Shown: in pieces, positions 49,496-62,600 of the stretch
How the letters are laid out: each line of letters begins with the position of its first letter
How positions within the stretch are numbered: the first letter of the stretch is position 1
NCBI RefSeq assembly: GCF_032854445.1
Contig: NC_088295.1
Span: 20,325,385 to 20,389,384 of the forward strand
Source of the DNA: Liolophura sinensis
Taxonomy: Eukaryota; Mollusca; Polyplacophora; Chitonida; Chitonidae
Direction: 5' to 3'
Length of the DNA: 64,000 nucleotides
Notes under the pieces: model-generated
Databases searched by the model: none
Told to the model about the DNA's origin: nothing
Seen by the model: the letters and a program-made list of their open reading frames with translations, nothing else
Made by a program: the position numbers and the translations under genes

Positions 49496-49960
49496 GTAAG
49501 AGCTTCAAGTTGAAATGGCCGGATAGCAGAAAGCAGTTTTCTTTCCTTCTGACCATGCTTTAAACAGACAGGCTATGTAGTTTCTATTTAGGTTTGTATA
49601 TTTCATTCTCGGGGGTACTTAAACGACAATTTAACTAAGTGTCATGTGTTGTTCGCCATTCAGTTATAAGCTTTACCCACCTCTGAGGTGACCGGCCTGT
49701 AGTCTGTATGTGTATCGGAAATTGGTGTCTGTATAATAAATGAGATAAACTGGAAGGACATTTAGGTGGTTTTTGACTGAAGAGCTAGATTAATGTGCCC
49801 ATTTTCCAGCTGAACGTGACAGTGTCTTACAGTTGTGATTTACATTTGTGATTGTTTCTGTTTACATAGAAAGAATGTAGCACTGCCGTTAACAGTGCCA
49901 CTTATTTTGGTTGATTATTAGCTGAAGAGATAGAGAATTGTTGTCTATACAGATGTAGTT

Positions 49961-50685
49961 CAATTTTGAATCGTTGAATTCAAAAATGTGAAAGGTCCAT
50001 TCCGCAAGGCACTCTGCGGAATGAAGTGGGCCTGTAAATTCACCTTAAAACGGCTGTATAATGGGACCTTTATTACCACTCCTGCAATCCATTCGTAAGT
50101 CAAAATGCTGATGAAATGCACAGAAATATTTCCATGTCGCTCTTCAAAAAAACTTTGTGCTGTCATGTCGAGTCGAGTGTACTTAAATCTAGGATCTGCA
50201 CTACAAAAGATACGCAAATCAACCTATCAAGACAAGACCATGCAATCACTCATAAATGACAACTTTAGCAGTCATTTCATCAGTTGTCATGGATGTAGAA
50301 TAGAAAGAGCGATTTGCCCAGTCAGTCGAGTGAGAAAAATGATTTCTAAAAGCTTACGGCTATTGTGTATGCAGCTCTTTCGTTATCCGTGTTTTGGGGT
50401 CATGGGATCAGATATAATTTGGATTTTGGAATCACCCGATGCATCGCGCATGCACACTGCGATATTGAAGAGAGAAAAGTCAACACCTTATCAGGTTTTC
50501 TGCATATAACTAGTCTGAAATGGATGGAAACTTGCAGGAGTGATAGACAAGACCCATCTCTTCTCAGTGCACACCAGAAATCGGTTGTGCAGCCCTTTTG
50601 GAGTGGATTTAACAGCCCACTTAGTTCCGCAAAGTATCTTGCAGAATGGACCTACCACATGTTTGAATTCAACAATTAAATGTTG
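49961..50685. mobile_element. DNA element with long terminal inverted repeats (about 95 bp)
   Basis: The left end (49,961-50,055) and the reverse complement of the right end (50,588-50,685) align over about 95 bp at roughly 80 percent. Shared words are GTTGAATTCAAA, GGTCCATT, TGCGGAA and AAGTGGGC; weaker similarity (CACTCCTGCAA, TCCATT) continues inward for some 35 bp. Each arm contains a small hairpin, TCCGCA-8nt-TGCGGA on the left and a one-mismatch version on the right. The interior frames (50,105-50,509 and 50,365-50,679) show no recognisable transposase. It lies in the presumed first intron of MARF1. I do not recognise the family, and no clear target duplication was seen. Confidence 0.75.
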
Positions 50686-50893
50686 AGGCAGGTAAATATC
50701 AGAAATTGTTTAAGATAGACCTCAACGTAAAATTTATTTTAACTAATACAGATAGCGATAGTCTGATGTGAGAGAAAGGCAACTCCTAGATATGCTGAAT
50801 CTTTTAGATTCTCTACATGTATTCAGATGTGGCAAATGCTTTAGGTTGAACCCACTGTCGGCCAATCAGTATTGGCAATAAGCCCAGACGGCG

Positions 50894-51134
50894 TTTCAGG
50901 GATCTCGCAAGTTCACGCAGGTATCGGCGAGACAGGAGGCCGAGAGGGCACTCACAAACTAACGCATCTAGCAGCGGGATTTACATTAGGTGCCAACAGC
51001 GCCGTTGAGTCAACAGTGAGATGTGTATTCAGTGTAGCAACTCCTGTAAAATAACATCTTTTATCTACATTAGTTTGCGAGAGACCACCCATGTGTCTTG
51101 TCAAAGTCTGTGGGGACTCATGAGATCCCTGAAA
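50894..51134. repeat. 13-bp inverted repeat pair, possible small MITE
   Basis: TTTCAGGGATCTC at 50,894-50,906 is matched in reverse by GAGATCCCTGAAA at 51,122-51,134. The enclosed 215 bp are GC-richer than the surroundings. No target duplication was recognised. Confidence 0.3.
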
Positions 51135-52510
51135 TGCTGATTAGGCATATTGTGTAAGATCATCGTCACAGCTTTGAGTTGCCATTCACCGTGGCAGAAT
51201 CGTCAAACGCTGTGTAATATTAAACTTCACTCTAGGGTTATCAAAAAAGTACATGGAGTAACTATAATTTCAAGTACAACTGATGCTGCTGAATGCTCCA
51301 GTTGCATATTAATAAGTTATAGTAAATTAACTGATCAGAAGTTTAACCGATCCACAGTCTTGACTGTGGATAATAGAATAGTTTGATTTATGAGGGAAAT
51401 GAATACAGTAAGTTTTAGATTAAAACCAGGCAATGTTCTTTTAGCCACAGAGGCAGAGATCATGTTGGTTTTTTGTTTCCTTTTTCATGTTTTGGAACTG
51501 CAACACAGTTTGTGTGTTTGTCATCAGATGTTACACTGCTGGCTTATGGCTGAGGAATAGCAGTAAATTGGTTGACATACTGTACTAGTAAATTAAAACT
51601 GTTACTAGTGAACAAAGAGCAAAGACATTGGGCAGAAATGATCCAATCAGAAAGGACTACTGTCTATTGATGATTGTTTGAGTCACTAACATTTTCCTGT
51701 TACTTTGTATACATGCGTTGGTAGCTTATTTTTCACTGGAAATAAACCACACTCTGATTTGCATAGATTCGAGATCAGATTAACTCGTGCTCATGCAAAC
51801 TCATACCCAAGCCAAGTCGTACCCAACTTTGTTGATGTTGTTCTCTACGTTATTCAAGTCGAACAAAACTTTAGCGATGTTTTCCCTACATCAGTCAAGC
51901 CGTACCTACTTTGGTCAAGTCGTACCCAGTAATAATTTATCACATGCTTTGGTGTATTATTTTATTGTTGCTTTGATTTGCTGAAGAATATGGTGCTAAT
52001 CAACACTGTTAAATATGCTGCCTTGTCAAAATAACCTAGTTCAGGGATCTGTCCATCAATACATCCCACACTGAGTATATTTTTTTATGTAATCGACTTT
52101 TCAAATAGTAAGTAAGAGAAGCTTCTGAAATTCATAGATTGTAAAGAAGACACTTCCAAGATGTGCACATTATCTCCAATTTATATCCCAATTCATTTTT
52201 TTTTTTGGATCCTAGCCTTTGTCAATTTCTTTTCTGTTTAGCATGCCATTCTAATACAGGGCATAAATCACTCCAGCAGGAAGCAAGGGAAGCTTCTGAA
52301 ACTCAGTGTGTTTGTAATACTTTTATTTAACATGTGCAAAGCATCTTAAGTTTGTATGACAAATTATTTTGTTCTTATTTGGCCATTTTCTATTCTTACA
52401 TGTCATTCTGATATGGGTGTATTCATATGTAATCAGCTCTTTCTTCAGTAAGGAATGAATTTTTCTGGAATTCAGAAGGTTTGTGGTAGACACTTGTAGA
52501 TGTGCACCGC

Positions 52511-52640
52511 AGGAAGGTCTTCCAGTAATGTGTGGACGGTCGTGAGTTTTCACTGGCTCTGCCAGGTTTCCTCCATCAGTAATGTTGGCCGTCCTCGTAT
52601 CAGTGAAATATTCTTACGTAAAACTCCAGTCAAATAAATT
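52511..52640 (+). mobile_element. SINE family 1 3' half, diverged
   Basis: AGGAAGGTCTTCCAGTAATG, GTGGACGGTCGTGAGTTTTC, GCTCTGCCAGGTTTCCTCCA and GTGAAATATTCTTACGTAAA, ending CAGTCAAATAAATT. Confidence 0.7.
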
Positions 52641-53621
52641 GTAGATGTGTGCAATGTTGTCTGTGAGTACTCCTAGTATATTTTCCAGTGATATGTATGC
52701 TTTGGTTTCAAAAAACACAAGGTTTCAATGACTGGGGACCTTGATTTCCCCTGTTGCTTTTTTACATGGTGTCGGTACCAAGACACTATGTCAGCGATAA
52801 CTCTTTGTGACTTAATGGATATTTGTGGCTTTTTTTCTGCTTCTAAAAATACATGAGCAAAGAAAAGGATATCACATCAGATCCATAATGTATGCATTCA
52901 CTCAGAATTGTTGAAAAAGTTGCTTTAAATGTACCAGATATAGCCAGAAGACAGCTAATCCCTGTAAATAAAATTAAAACACTTTGGCAATGGGTTTGTC
53001 ACTTCAGAGGATCAACTAGTGCACCAATCGAACAAAGGAATAATGAAATAATGGGAGGACTAACAGCGTCTGTAAGAATATGCCTATACCTTGATCATAG
53101 GCATATAAATGTGGTTGAATACATATTTTTAGCTCTCTGGTTAAGTGCGGCGATGATCATAGCTTTTAAACATGTGAAGCGACATGTGAAGTAAAAACCT
53201 GTTGATGAATATTTTCAGGTTTTAAAAGAAGGGAGGTGGGCTGCAAGAATTTGAGGGATGTTGAAAAGAAGAAGAAAAAAAAAAGCCCTGCCAGTGACCT
53301 AGTCATTTTAAACTCCTGTAACCCGAGAAGTGGGACAATTCTGCCTTGAGAAACAGCCTGTTTTTAATATTTTAATGACGCATCAGTTTTATCAAGTATT
53401 TTATGTGGTAAGTGATTTTTTCAGTTAGATGTGGATACCATGATATATTTAATCAAATACATGTACATGAATAATGAAAGAAAATTGTTTTTTGGGTCTG
53501 TGTTTTTTATATGCTTTATTGTTATTATTTAAGTTTGTACCAATTACTAATAAATTTTTGCTGAATAAACTAGAACATACAGTGATGTAATATCAGGTCT
53601 CTTTCTTTGCCTGACAGAATA

Positions 53622-56600
53622 ATGACTATGGGTGAACTGCTTAAACTGAAGCCAATTGGGGTGTTCTGGGACATAGAAAACTGCTGTGTTCCACGCAACA
53701 GGTCAGCACTTTGCGTTGTCCAGAAAATAAGAGACTACTTCTTCTCTGGATATCGTGAAGCTGAGTTCATGTGTGTCTGTGACATCAACAAGGAAAGTAA
53801 ACAGATCATACAAGAACTTAACTCTGCCCAGGTAATATATTCTAAGTCAATACAAATGTATCTCCTCAGAGGTGAAATATTCTAAACAAGATTATAGACC
53901 AACGTGACCAATTAAATAGATATTTTACCCCTATAAGAAATCTCATCTCTTCTTTAAACCATTTCATCCAAACTAACCCTCCTAATTTAAACAAAAAAGT
54001 GGTATTACTGATTCAAAGCAGCAAAAAGGTACCTGTATGCGTTAAATGTATAATGCAAATAATACTGTAACTGAAAGCAATATTAATGCATGTTTTATGG
54101 CAAACCCAGAGTAATCACTTCATGCTACGTGGAAGACAGCATTTAGACATTTGTTTGAAATTTGTCAGAGAGAAAATTATGCGTGTAAATCTTTCATTGT
54201 AAATCCTGATGGTGAGAATTAACAGGATTCCAAATAAATGTTGGTTCACAGATTAATGTTGTACACATTGATGCCGTTAGCAAGAATGCAGCAGATGACA
54301 AACTGCGACAAAGTATGCGTCGATTTTCTGATGCATATTCACCACCTGCCTCTGTTGTGCTGATATCAAGTAAGTTAAACAGAAAGAATTTCCAGGCCTG
54401 CACAGAGCACTATCTGACATCTTAACATCCTCATAGAGAAAAACATGCATATAATTTACAGATCTATGCATATAGGAATTCATTACATGCACTTGGTTGG
54501 CAGGGCCTCTGTGGTTAGTGTACCAGCGCAGCATGATGACCCTGGAGACTCTCACTTGATTGAAGTCCAACTCATGCTGGCTTCCTCTAGGGCCGTAATT
54601 GGGAAAGTCTGCCAGCCACCTATGGGTGCATTTGCCCTAGATGCTGCCCAGTTTCCTCCCACCATAATGCTGGCCGGCGTCATCGAATAAGTTAAATATT
54701 TTTGAGTACGGCATAAAACACCAATTAAATAAATAAACATATGCTTGGCTGGGCCAGGATTGACTCTATCAGCTGTGTTATCATGCTTTATACCTTAAGT
54801 TGATTCTCATTACATATTATATCTGTCTTCATGACCACAAAATATTATTTAGCCTTACTTAAGTTGTGCTTAATCACTTTAAACAGGGCTGCGTATGTCT
54901 TTAACATGGGCCTGACATACTAAGTATAGATAGTTACAATCAACTTATGAAAGCCTTGTGGAAATCACTTGTAGGTTACATACATGTATAAAACACTGTA
55001 GCAACCAGAAGTGAATATACAAGATCATTGTGGTAGTTTAAGAGCTTATTTCAGTTATTTTTGGCGAACAAATACATATCTTTAGTGTTAAAGTGATTTC
55101 AAATTTTGAGAAAATTATAAAGTAAATCATATAAATTTTACCAACTTTTTACTGGTACCAATTTTAAACGGTAGCATGTGCACGGATGAGGCTGAAATTA
55201 TGTGAAGGGTAATTGTTTGGATCATTCGAAAATAATAGCAAAAAGTTGATTGGATATATATAAATTGATTTTTTTTCTAAAATCTCTGGTATACCCTCTT
55301 TAAGCACACAAACAATGTGAGTGCTTTGTGCAAGAAAGATTAAAGGCCTCATACGTGTTCTCAGAGACAAACCTATAATTCTGTGATGATTTATTTATTT
55401 TTCTTGAACTATTGTGAGCAGTTAGCTTAATGCTGTTGTTATTTTACAGGTGACATAAACTTTTCATCTGACCTCTCTGATTTAAGACACCGTAAGAATT
55501 TCCAGGTTATTCTCATACATGGCCCAATGGTGCATGATGCTCTTCTCGCTTGTGCTAATGAGACCTACTTGTTTGATGATCTGGTCAGAGATCTGCCCTT
55601 CAGAACCCTCTCAAAGGTAAAGCTACACAAGACTCTTTTGGGGGGGGGTGTTGCCTAAAATAAATTTCGGATTTTACCCCTGTGCAACTCAGGGATGGTA
55701 TATGTCTGCGTGACCACAAGAATATCAGCTAGCCTTACTTAAGTTGTCTAAAGTTAAGTTGACTAAAACATACATCACTGGACTAGCAGGATTGCTCCAT
55801 GTGTAAGTAAATGACTGCCTTTGGCCATATTACACAGAAAATATTAGATGTGTTGGTGCTACATCAATAAATGGTATGGAAATTCAATGTGCAGGCATGC
55901 AGTGTATTGGTACTTGCATGAAAAGAAAATGTAAAATTTTTATTTTCAAATAGGACATCTTTCCTTTAGACCATTGAGGTAAAATGTGTCAATTCAACTG
56001 CCCTGAATGAAACACAGCTTTTGGAGGGTTGTCAGGTATCTGTCTCTTTGTCAGGAAATTTATCAGGTACCTTGCTGGATTTAGTGGTTTTGCCAAGGCT
56101 TACTGATGAGGAAGAAAACTGGGAAAGAAAGAGTACATAAAATACTTTCAGATTAAATGCATATAATGAATGCTATAAAGAAAAGTTATTTCAAAATTGA
56201 ACATGAGTATGAAAATGTAATGATCTGCAAACTTGGTCCACTCCATTTCAGGATGGTAATGGTTTACTGGAGGTGATGGTAACTGGCCTGCCACAAGGAC
56301 GAGAGTCAAACAAAATCAAACACCGGCTCAAGCAGCTCTCAGCAAATTGTGGGGGGCGTGTAGTCAGGATCACAGCTGACTATGCGCTTCTTAAATTTCA
56401 AAGCAAAGATGCAGCTTTTAAGTAAGAGACATTGTATTATAATGATAATTGTTGCTGTGCTTCAGCATTACTGACTAATGAATTGTGAGGGAATGTTTGA
56501 AAAATAAACACCTTTAATATTGTAGAAGTTAAACTTGATCAATGTTTTTACTGTCATTTTGAAATATTCTTGTATATTTGGTAGCCTCCTGTTTTATAAT

Positions 56601-59600
56601 ATGTCTGTTAAGCCTTTTTTGGTTTACTTGACATTTGACCCTTGACCTTGCCATATTGGTCAGGTGTTGGCCAGTAGAATTGTTTCTTGTGCTAGAATTT
56701 GCATATCAGAGCACTTCTTGGGAGGTGACACAACTGGCTTATACCATTTATGTGAGGGGTGAGTCTTAGAATTACATGTCCTTTAGATGAATTACTGAAA
56801 CATGTTTTGACCCTTACTGTCCTGTATTTCTTGAGTGGACTCTACCGGTAAATGCTGTGGGGATTAAGAAATTTTGAACTTGGGGTTGGCATGCTTTCCA
56901 TGTGTTGCTGCAGAAGCACATGTTTTAGGTGGAATACAACAGTGTAAAAGAGATAAATATGTAGGCTTTCCTATCCAGTCTCTTGGGGATTTTGCTTTTA
57001 AACACCATGCAACCATGCTGGTAGTGTAATGTCAATTTTAGCCATGCTGTTTTTAACTTCTGAAAGTATCTGTTGGTGTGAAATTTTACAGGGCTAAGAA
57101 AAGAATGGATGGTGAGGATGTGTATGGCTGTAAGATAAGTGTGGACTTTGCTGCAGCTATTGAAGCTCTACCTGTTAAACCTGGTAAGACATTTTTGCAT
57201 TAAGATATGTATTTGTTTCAAGATTCTGCCATATCTGTTTGACATTTGCTACTTTGAGTTTTTCATGCAAGGCCTACACATATAATTCCTAAAACATTTT
57301 ATAAGGCCATGCATAAATGTGCACAAATAATTTGAGGTGTCTGGAAGAAATATACGGGACCAGTCCCCATTTACATACACCGCTGCTTGACATATCCACT
57401 AGGAATGTGAAATATATGAAAAAGTATCAATTCAGTTTAATTACCTACCATGTACATGTAAAATTTGCCAACCACCCAGAAGCCACGCAACAGCTAACTA
57501 TTAAAAAGTTCTCAAAGTACTCAAAATTTCTTTGTTTTACGATAAATTTGAGCTAAGTTTTGGCAAATCTCGTCTTTTTGCTATCAGCGGTGTGGCACGT
57601 TTCTTGAAAAGTTGATGAAATGAAAGTGAGACTCTTCAATGCTATTCTCCATGCTGCACATGTGCGAAAAATTCCATTTGGCTCTGTGTGGATAAAAAGG
57701 CAAAAAAAAAAAAACCCTGGGTTTTGTAGATAAACTTTCTCACAATGCTGCCATCCTAAACTAGAAGGAACCCAGTTTTGGTTTTTGTCAGTATCGCTAG
57801 GCGAAACAAAGTGAGGGCAGAGGGTTTTTACCTGGCCAAAAATCTGTGATGTAGGCAATCAATTAAGTCAAAGACCATGTGGGCAGGATTTTTACCTGCC
57901 AGGGAGCTTACAGCTGTCAACAGTATTAGTGATGGGCACCAGGTGAGTTGGTATCCCAACTCACCTAACTTCGTGGAAACTTGACGCCAGATTTGGCCCA
58001 ACCAGGCTAGCCCCTACACGCAACAAGATAAACTATGGCATTTTATGTGTGGCTTTACGGAAAAGTATGAAAGCATTAAAAATAAGTGTGTAACAGCTTG
58101 CGAGAACAAAAATACCAGTTTTTGAAGTGACTTTCTGAGAAAGTGGCTAAGGTTGTAGAACATTTGTCTTACTGTAATCGGGCCTGTATGTCATAACCTA
58201 GGAGTGGTTTCAGATTAAGTTGTAAAACCAGATCAGGTAAGATTTACTTTTTTGTTGGAGCACATTGAAGATAATTTTATTCTGGATGGTACTAGCTATG
58301 TTCTCTGAGAGAAATAAACTATGATTTGGATTGGATTAGAGTGTTTACCTAGCTGAAAGGTATTACATAACCAGCTACAACAAAGGAAAAGATCACGTGG
58401 TATGGAATTTACCTGTACAGGTAGTCTTTGGTACTTAGCCTCAGATGCAGGTGGGGCTCGACCAGGTAGTTTGGATAGTGTAGACCAAATGATACTTGAA
58501 TAACAAAAATGGATTACACTGTCACATTAAATGATTCTGAAGATTGTTCTATTTTAGCATCACCCATGAGACGATTTTCAACATGAAATTTCAATAAATC
58601 CTTAACTACAAAACTATTTTGTACTTATTTACTAAATACTCGATTTCTGTGTTCATGATAAATGATGCACAGCATAATTAGGAAATGGTTTAAGGAAACA
58701 AGCCTTTCAAAATGCCACGTCTTCATAAAGTGTAGCTTTATCAGCATTCACATACTTCTATCCTAAGGCAGCTGTGTGGCTGACATTCCTGTGCGTGAAA
58801 TTGTCTCAATCCTCTTGTGCGTACCATGCCAAATGTTTGTCACTGAAATTATTGACATTTAGGGATGCTTTCAATGATATTCCCAAACCAAATTAAAGAT
58901 ACATTTTTTTGTTATCAAACCTTTATATTTGTAAAGATTTGATTTGATTTGATTTCCAAAAATATTTATTTTGTGATATGCAAGATAGTTTGGGCAAGAA
59001 GGGTAGCAAAGGGCAGATAACCCTTACGACATGGCAGAGGAATAACCGTAACCTTGTTATTTTACAGCTTTAAAAAAAGGGACAAATAAAAAGCATTCAG
59101 TTTTGTGCTGGGTATATAATAATTTTTGTTTGAATACATATTCACTTTAGTTCTTCCAAAAAATAAGATGGGACAAATGTTGAAAAGAAATGTTGAATCA
59201 AGTTTAATTCTTTGTCTAGACTGGACTGCAAAGCAACAAAATAGGCTCCAGTTACGCAGGATGCCCTTTTGAGCATGTGCAGAACAGGAAGTTAAAATTA
59301 AGCAGACTGCAGGCTGTAAAATCACTTCATGAACTATTTTGTCGCAGACCATTTCTTTGAATATATAAATAAATGAAGCTGTAGACTTAGTAATTTAAAT
59401 CGCACATTGGCTCTTTATTTTAATTACTTTCCACTCCGAAATTCCACCCAATTTAGAGCTTAACGCTTTTTCTGACTACACCTTATTACACAAGCCTTGA
59501 AGCGATCAGTCTACAGCTTCATTTATTTCATGGCTTTAAATAGTAAGAATGGTTTCAATTTCATATGGTAACTGCAGTAAGCGGTGCTGTCAGCATAAAG

Positions 59601-62600
59601 TGAGGTCAGCGTTTGAGGCATTTTGACCCTAGACACTACCAGCACCACTTGACCGCAATTGGGAATGCTATCATATTAAAATGAAACGCCCACAGTAAGA
59701 CTGAGAAAGGCAACCAAATTTACCTTGATCTGAATGCTTCTCAAGTTAGGGCATACTTCCTCAAACTCAAAACGCCTGCCCCGATAGCACAGTTGGTAGA
59801 GCGTCCGCTTCGGGAGCAGTAGATCCAGGGTCAGTCCTTGGTAGAGTCACACCTAAGACCTTAAAAGAGGAAATTGTAACTTCCTTGCTTGGCGTTTGGC
59901 ATGAAGGGATAGTGGAACGACTGGTTGACCCATATCAATATAATGGCTCGGGCGGTGCAGCTTACTTGCCTTCGGTAAGTCATCTCCGCGAAGGTCATAA
60001 TTTTTTTTTTGAAGTGTATTTCAACGCAACCGCATTTGAATCCCACCATGCATCAGCCGTTTCTCAAATGTTAGCTGCGCAATACAGAAAAAAAAATACA
60101 TGGCTGCGCAGATACTTTGCGTAATGTTAGAGATGGAAGAAAAGTGTAAAGTGCCATGGAAACTTGCTATAGGGAAGTTGCATACTTGTAGTTAATGGAC
60201 TTCTGGCGATGTATATTCTGCAGAATTACAAGTATTGACAGGAATTTTTTAAACCTGAGGTTGCTATCGATTGTTAGCTGTTGACCCCTTTCCCAGATGC
60301 TCATGGTCAAGAGCAGATTCTTTACTGAACTAATGTCATACCCTCAGCTACATGATGTAATCCTCCGCTTAACAAAACCTCCAGTGCACACTGGTTCGAT
60401 CCTACATGTGTGCATACAGACCATTGCTGCACTAGGCTTATATTTTATCAATTTAGATTGTAGTAATGAATTAAGTGGGCAAGATCTCCAATAAGCAGTA
60501 TGAAGTTGTGATCATAGATGACTTGCCTTGCATTTAGTGTGTTGGTTTTTAAAATCAACAATATGAATTTCTGTTCGGCTTTCAGGAACACAGCCAAATG
60601 TAAATCGCCCAGAGTACAACACGACACATCCTGTGCATGTTCCCTACCCCCAGAGCCCGTGTAGGTACAGACCCAGCAAACCTACCACCTACTACAGACC
60701 CTCGTACACTGCTCCCATCACGGAACCGCCATACTTGGACAGGGGAGGTAGCTATTACAACAGGCACTCCCCGAACTGCCACCAGCAGCGTACGCCGCCC
60801 AAATCCTACCCAACTAAACCACTGTATGAAATGTTCAAGCGCCCGCTGTACCAGGAGGAGCCCTACAAGCCAGAGCATGACCCAAACCACCCCAGTATAG
60901 GCAGCACAGGTGTAGACAGTTTCTACAACCATCATGTATACCCTAGCTTTGAGCCCAACTACCAACACGGTCACAATTACAACAGTTACCATGGTAGTGA
61001 GCACCAACAGAGCAGTTGGCCTCCTTCCCCAGACTCCAGGAACGGCTATCCTGGGCGGAGAAGTCCTCGTGCTAGCCCATATTACCACCCCTTCAGAACT
61101 CCCTTCTCTCCCTACTTTCAGGAGCCTCTCTTTAACCGTTACTCTCCGGTCTACCCTCCAGAGACTGGGTTCCAGCCTATCCGCTATCCAACTCCTCCCC
61201 CGCGCCCCTCAAGTGCTCCCACAGTGGACAACACCTCATCGTCGTACTACACAGATGCTAATGGGCCTGTAGAACTAGCAGTCAGTAACCTGGACTACAA
61301 CATCACAGCCAAGGAGTGGAGGAAAATCCTCTTCACAACGTTCCATCCTCAGGTCAAGGTAAATCTTCACTCAGTCTTAAAGCTCTTAATTTTGAGAAAA
61401 TAAATGTAAGTGTTCAAAAGATTGTAGACATAATGTATTGTGTCCTGGTTGTGTTGATTTGTGAGGCATCTGGTAGAATGCAGTGGTTGACTTGGAGATC
61501 TGCCCTCTTGCCTCCACTTATCAATTTGGTCACTTCAGCAGTGCTTGGTGCATGAAACAAAGCACCAGTGAAAGTATTTGGTGATGCATCATATACAGAT
61601 TGTGCCGGATTTACAAAGGCAAGCCTCTTGATGCTAGGTTTAAGTCTGTTGGCACTGTTGGATGTTGCAGATCAGGATTTTTCCCATTTTCTTAAGAATT
61701 TGTTAGTTTTTAATCAAGTTTTAAGCATGTCCAGTTTCTCAACTTTCTGGTTTGGATTTCTCCAGGTGCTGAATGTGTACGTGAAGACCCAGCCAGACAA
61801 CACCAGCATTGGCATGGTCAAAGTGCCCAGTGTGGAGGAGGCTAGGTTTGCCATCTCGCAGTTCCACAGGAAAAAGATAGGCTACAAAAGGATTCATGTG
61901 GCTCTTAAGAATGAGGATAGTCAGCAGACAGCCACTAACATCAGGTGAGTTTCATTCAGTGATACTAATTATAATTGTTGAATGTACCTGTGTTTTATTT
62001 TCATAACTTATAAAATGTATATCGGAGACGATTGGCAATGTTCATGTTTCCATTTGCTATTCACAAAGAGAATACTTCGTTTTGAATATTAAATTATGGT
62101 GTATTAATAGTAATAATAATGAACAAAATTTTCTGCTGGTTAAAACTGTTTTGGTGTTTTAGGGCCGAGGCCACGGCACTACTGATGGAAGCTAAGGGAC
62201 ATGTTCTTCCACTTTTTAAATTCATTGAACTTTTTGACAAAAGGTAAGCTTTAAGATGCAGCCCCACTGTCATCGGAGACTACACCTAAATGATAGCAGA
62301 TATACATGTATGCATTTACACTGATCTTTGGCCTAGCTAACCTACCTATCTATACATTACCAGTAAAATGTGTGTGTGAATAAGGTCTTATCCTCGATTT
62401 TTTGAAAACCTTTACATATAGATAAAAGCTTTCCCTGACTACAACATGTTGTCGTGGTTGTAGATATCATCGTTCCATCAGTGTGTGCGAGTTGTATAAA
62501 ATGAAAGACATCATAGATATCCGTGAGCAGGGTGGTGCTGGTAGGATGGTGTATCTGTTGGAGGATGTCCGCAGTACCCCCTCCCCGCAGGATAATGCAG

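Larger units (their letters stand above)
50686..53617 (+). other. Presumed first intron of MARF1 (remainder)
   Basis: Holds a 13-bp inverted repeat pair (50,894-50,906 and 51,122-51,134), a SINE copy at 52,511-52,640, and loosely repeated CAAGTCGTACCCA words between 51,815 and 51,930. The open frame at 52,892-53,194 has no recognisable domain. Confidence 0.6.
56422..60585 (+). other. MARF1 introns around exon 5
   Basis: Introns 56,422-57,091 and 57,184-60,585. The second (3.4 kb) holds a perfect 11-bp hairpin (57,941-57,966), an inverted-repeat element (59,367-59,528) and a family-2 SINE (59,778-60,010). No further exon was found on either strand. Confidence 0.75.

Noticed and set aside
50105-50679. 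Two overlapping plus-strand ORFs (134 and 104 residues)
   Set aside because: Interior of the inverted-repeat element; no recognisable domain, and overlapping frames give no reason to prefer one. They could be transposase debris, but this cannot be shown.
50872-51054. 60-residue ORF in a GC-richer patch
   Set aside because: No domain and no splice sites in phase; the patch is better described by its inverted-repeat ends.
52892-53194. 100-residue plus-strand ORF just upstream of the first MARF1 coding exon
   Set aside because: No family resemblance and no suitable donor joining it to the exon at 53,618; treated as intronic.
59778-59850. Possible tRNA gene (anticodon region TTCGGGA)
   Set aside because: The acceptor stem does not pair, the T-arm is degraded (GGGTCAGTCC), and the sequence continues into a SINE body.
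60582-61088. 168-residue minus-strand ORF
   Set aside because: Lies antisense to the MARF1 linker exon, whose plus-strand frame joins cleanly to neighbours; the antisense frame is a composition shadow.
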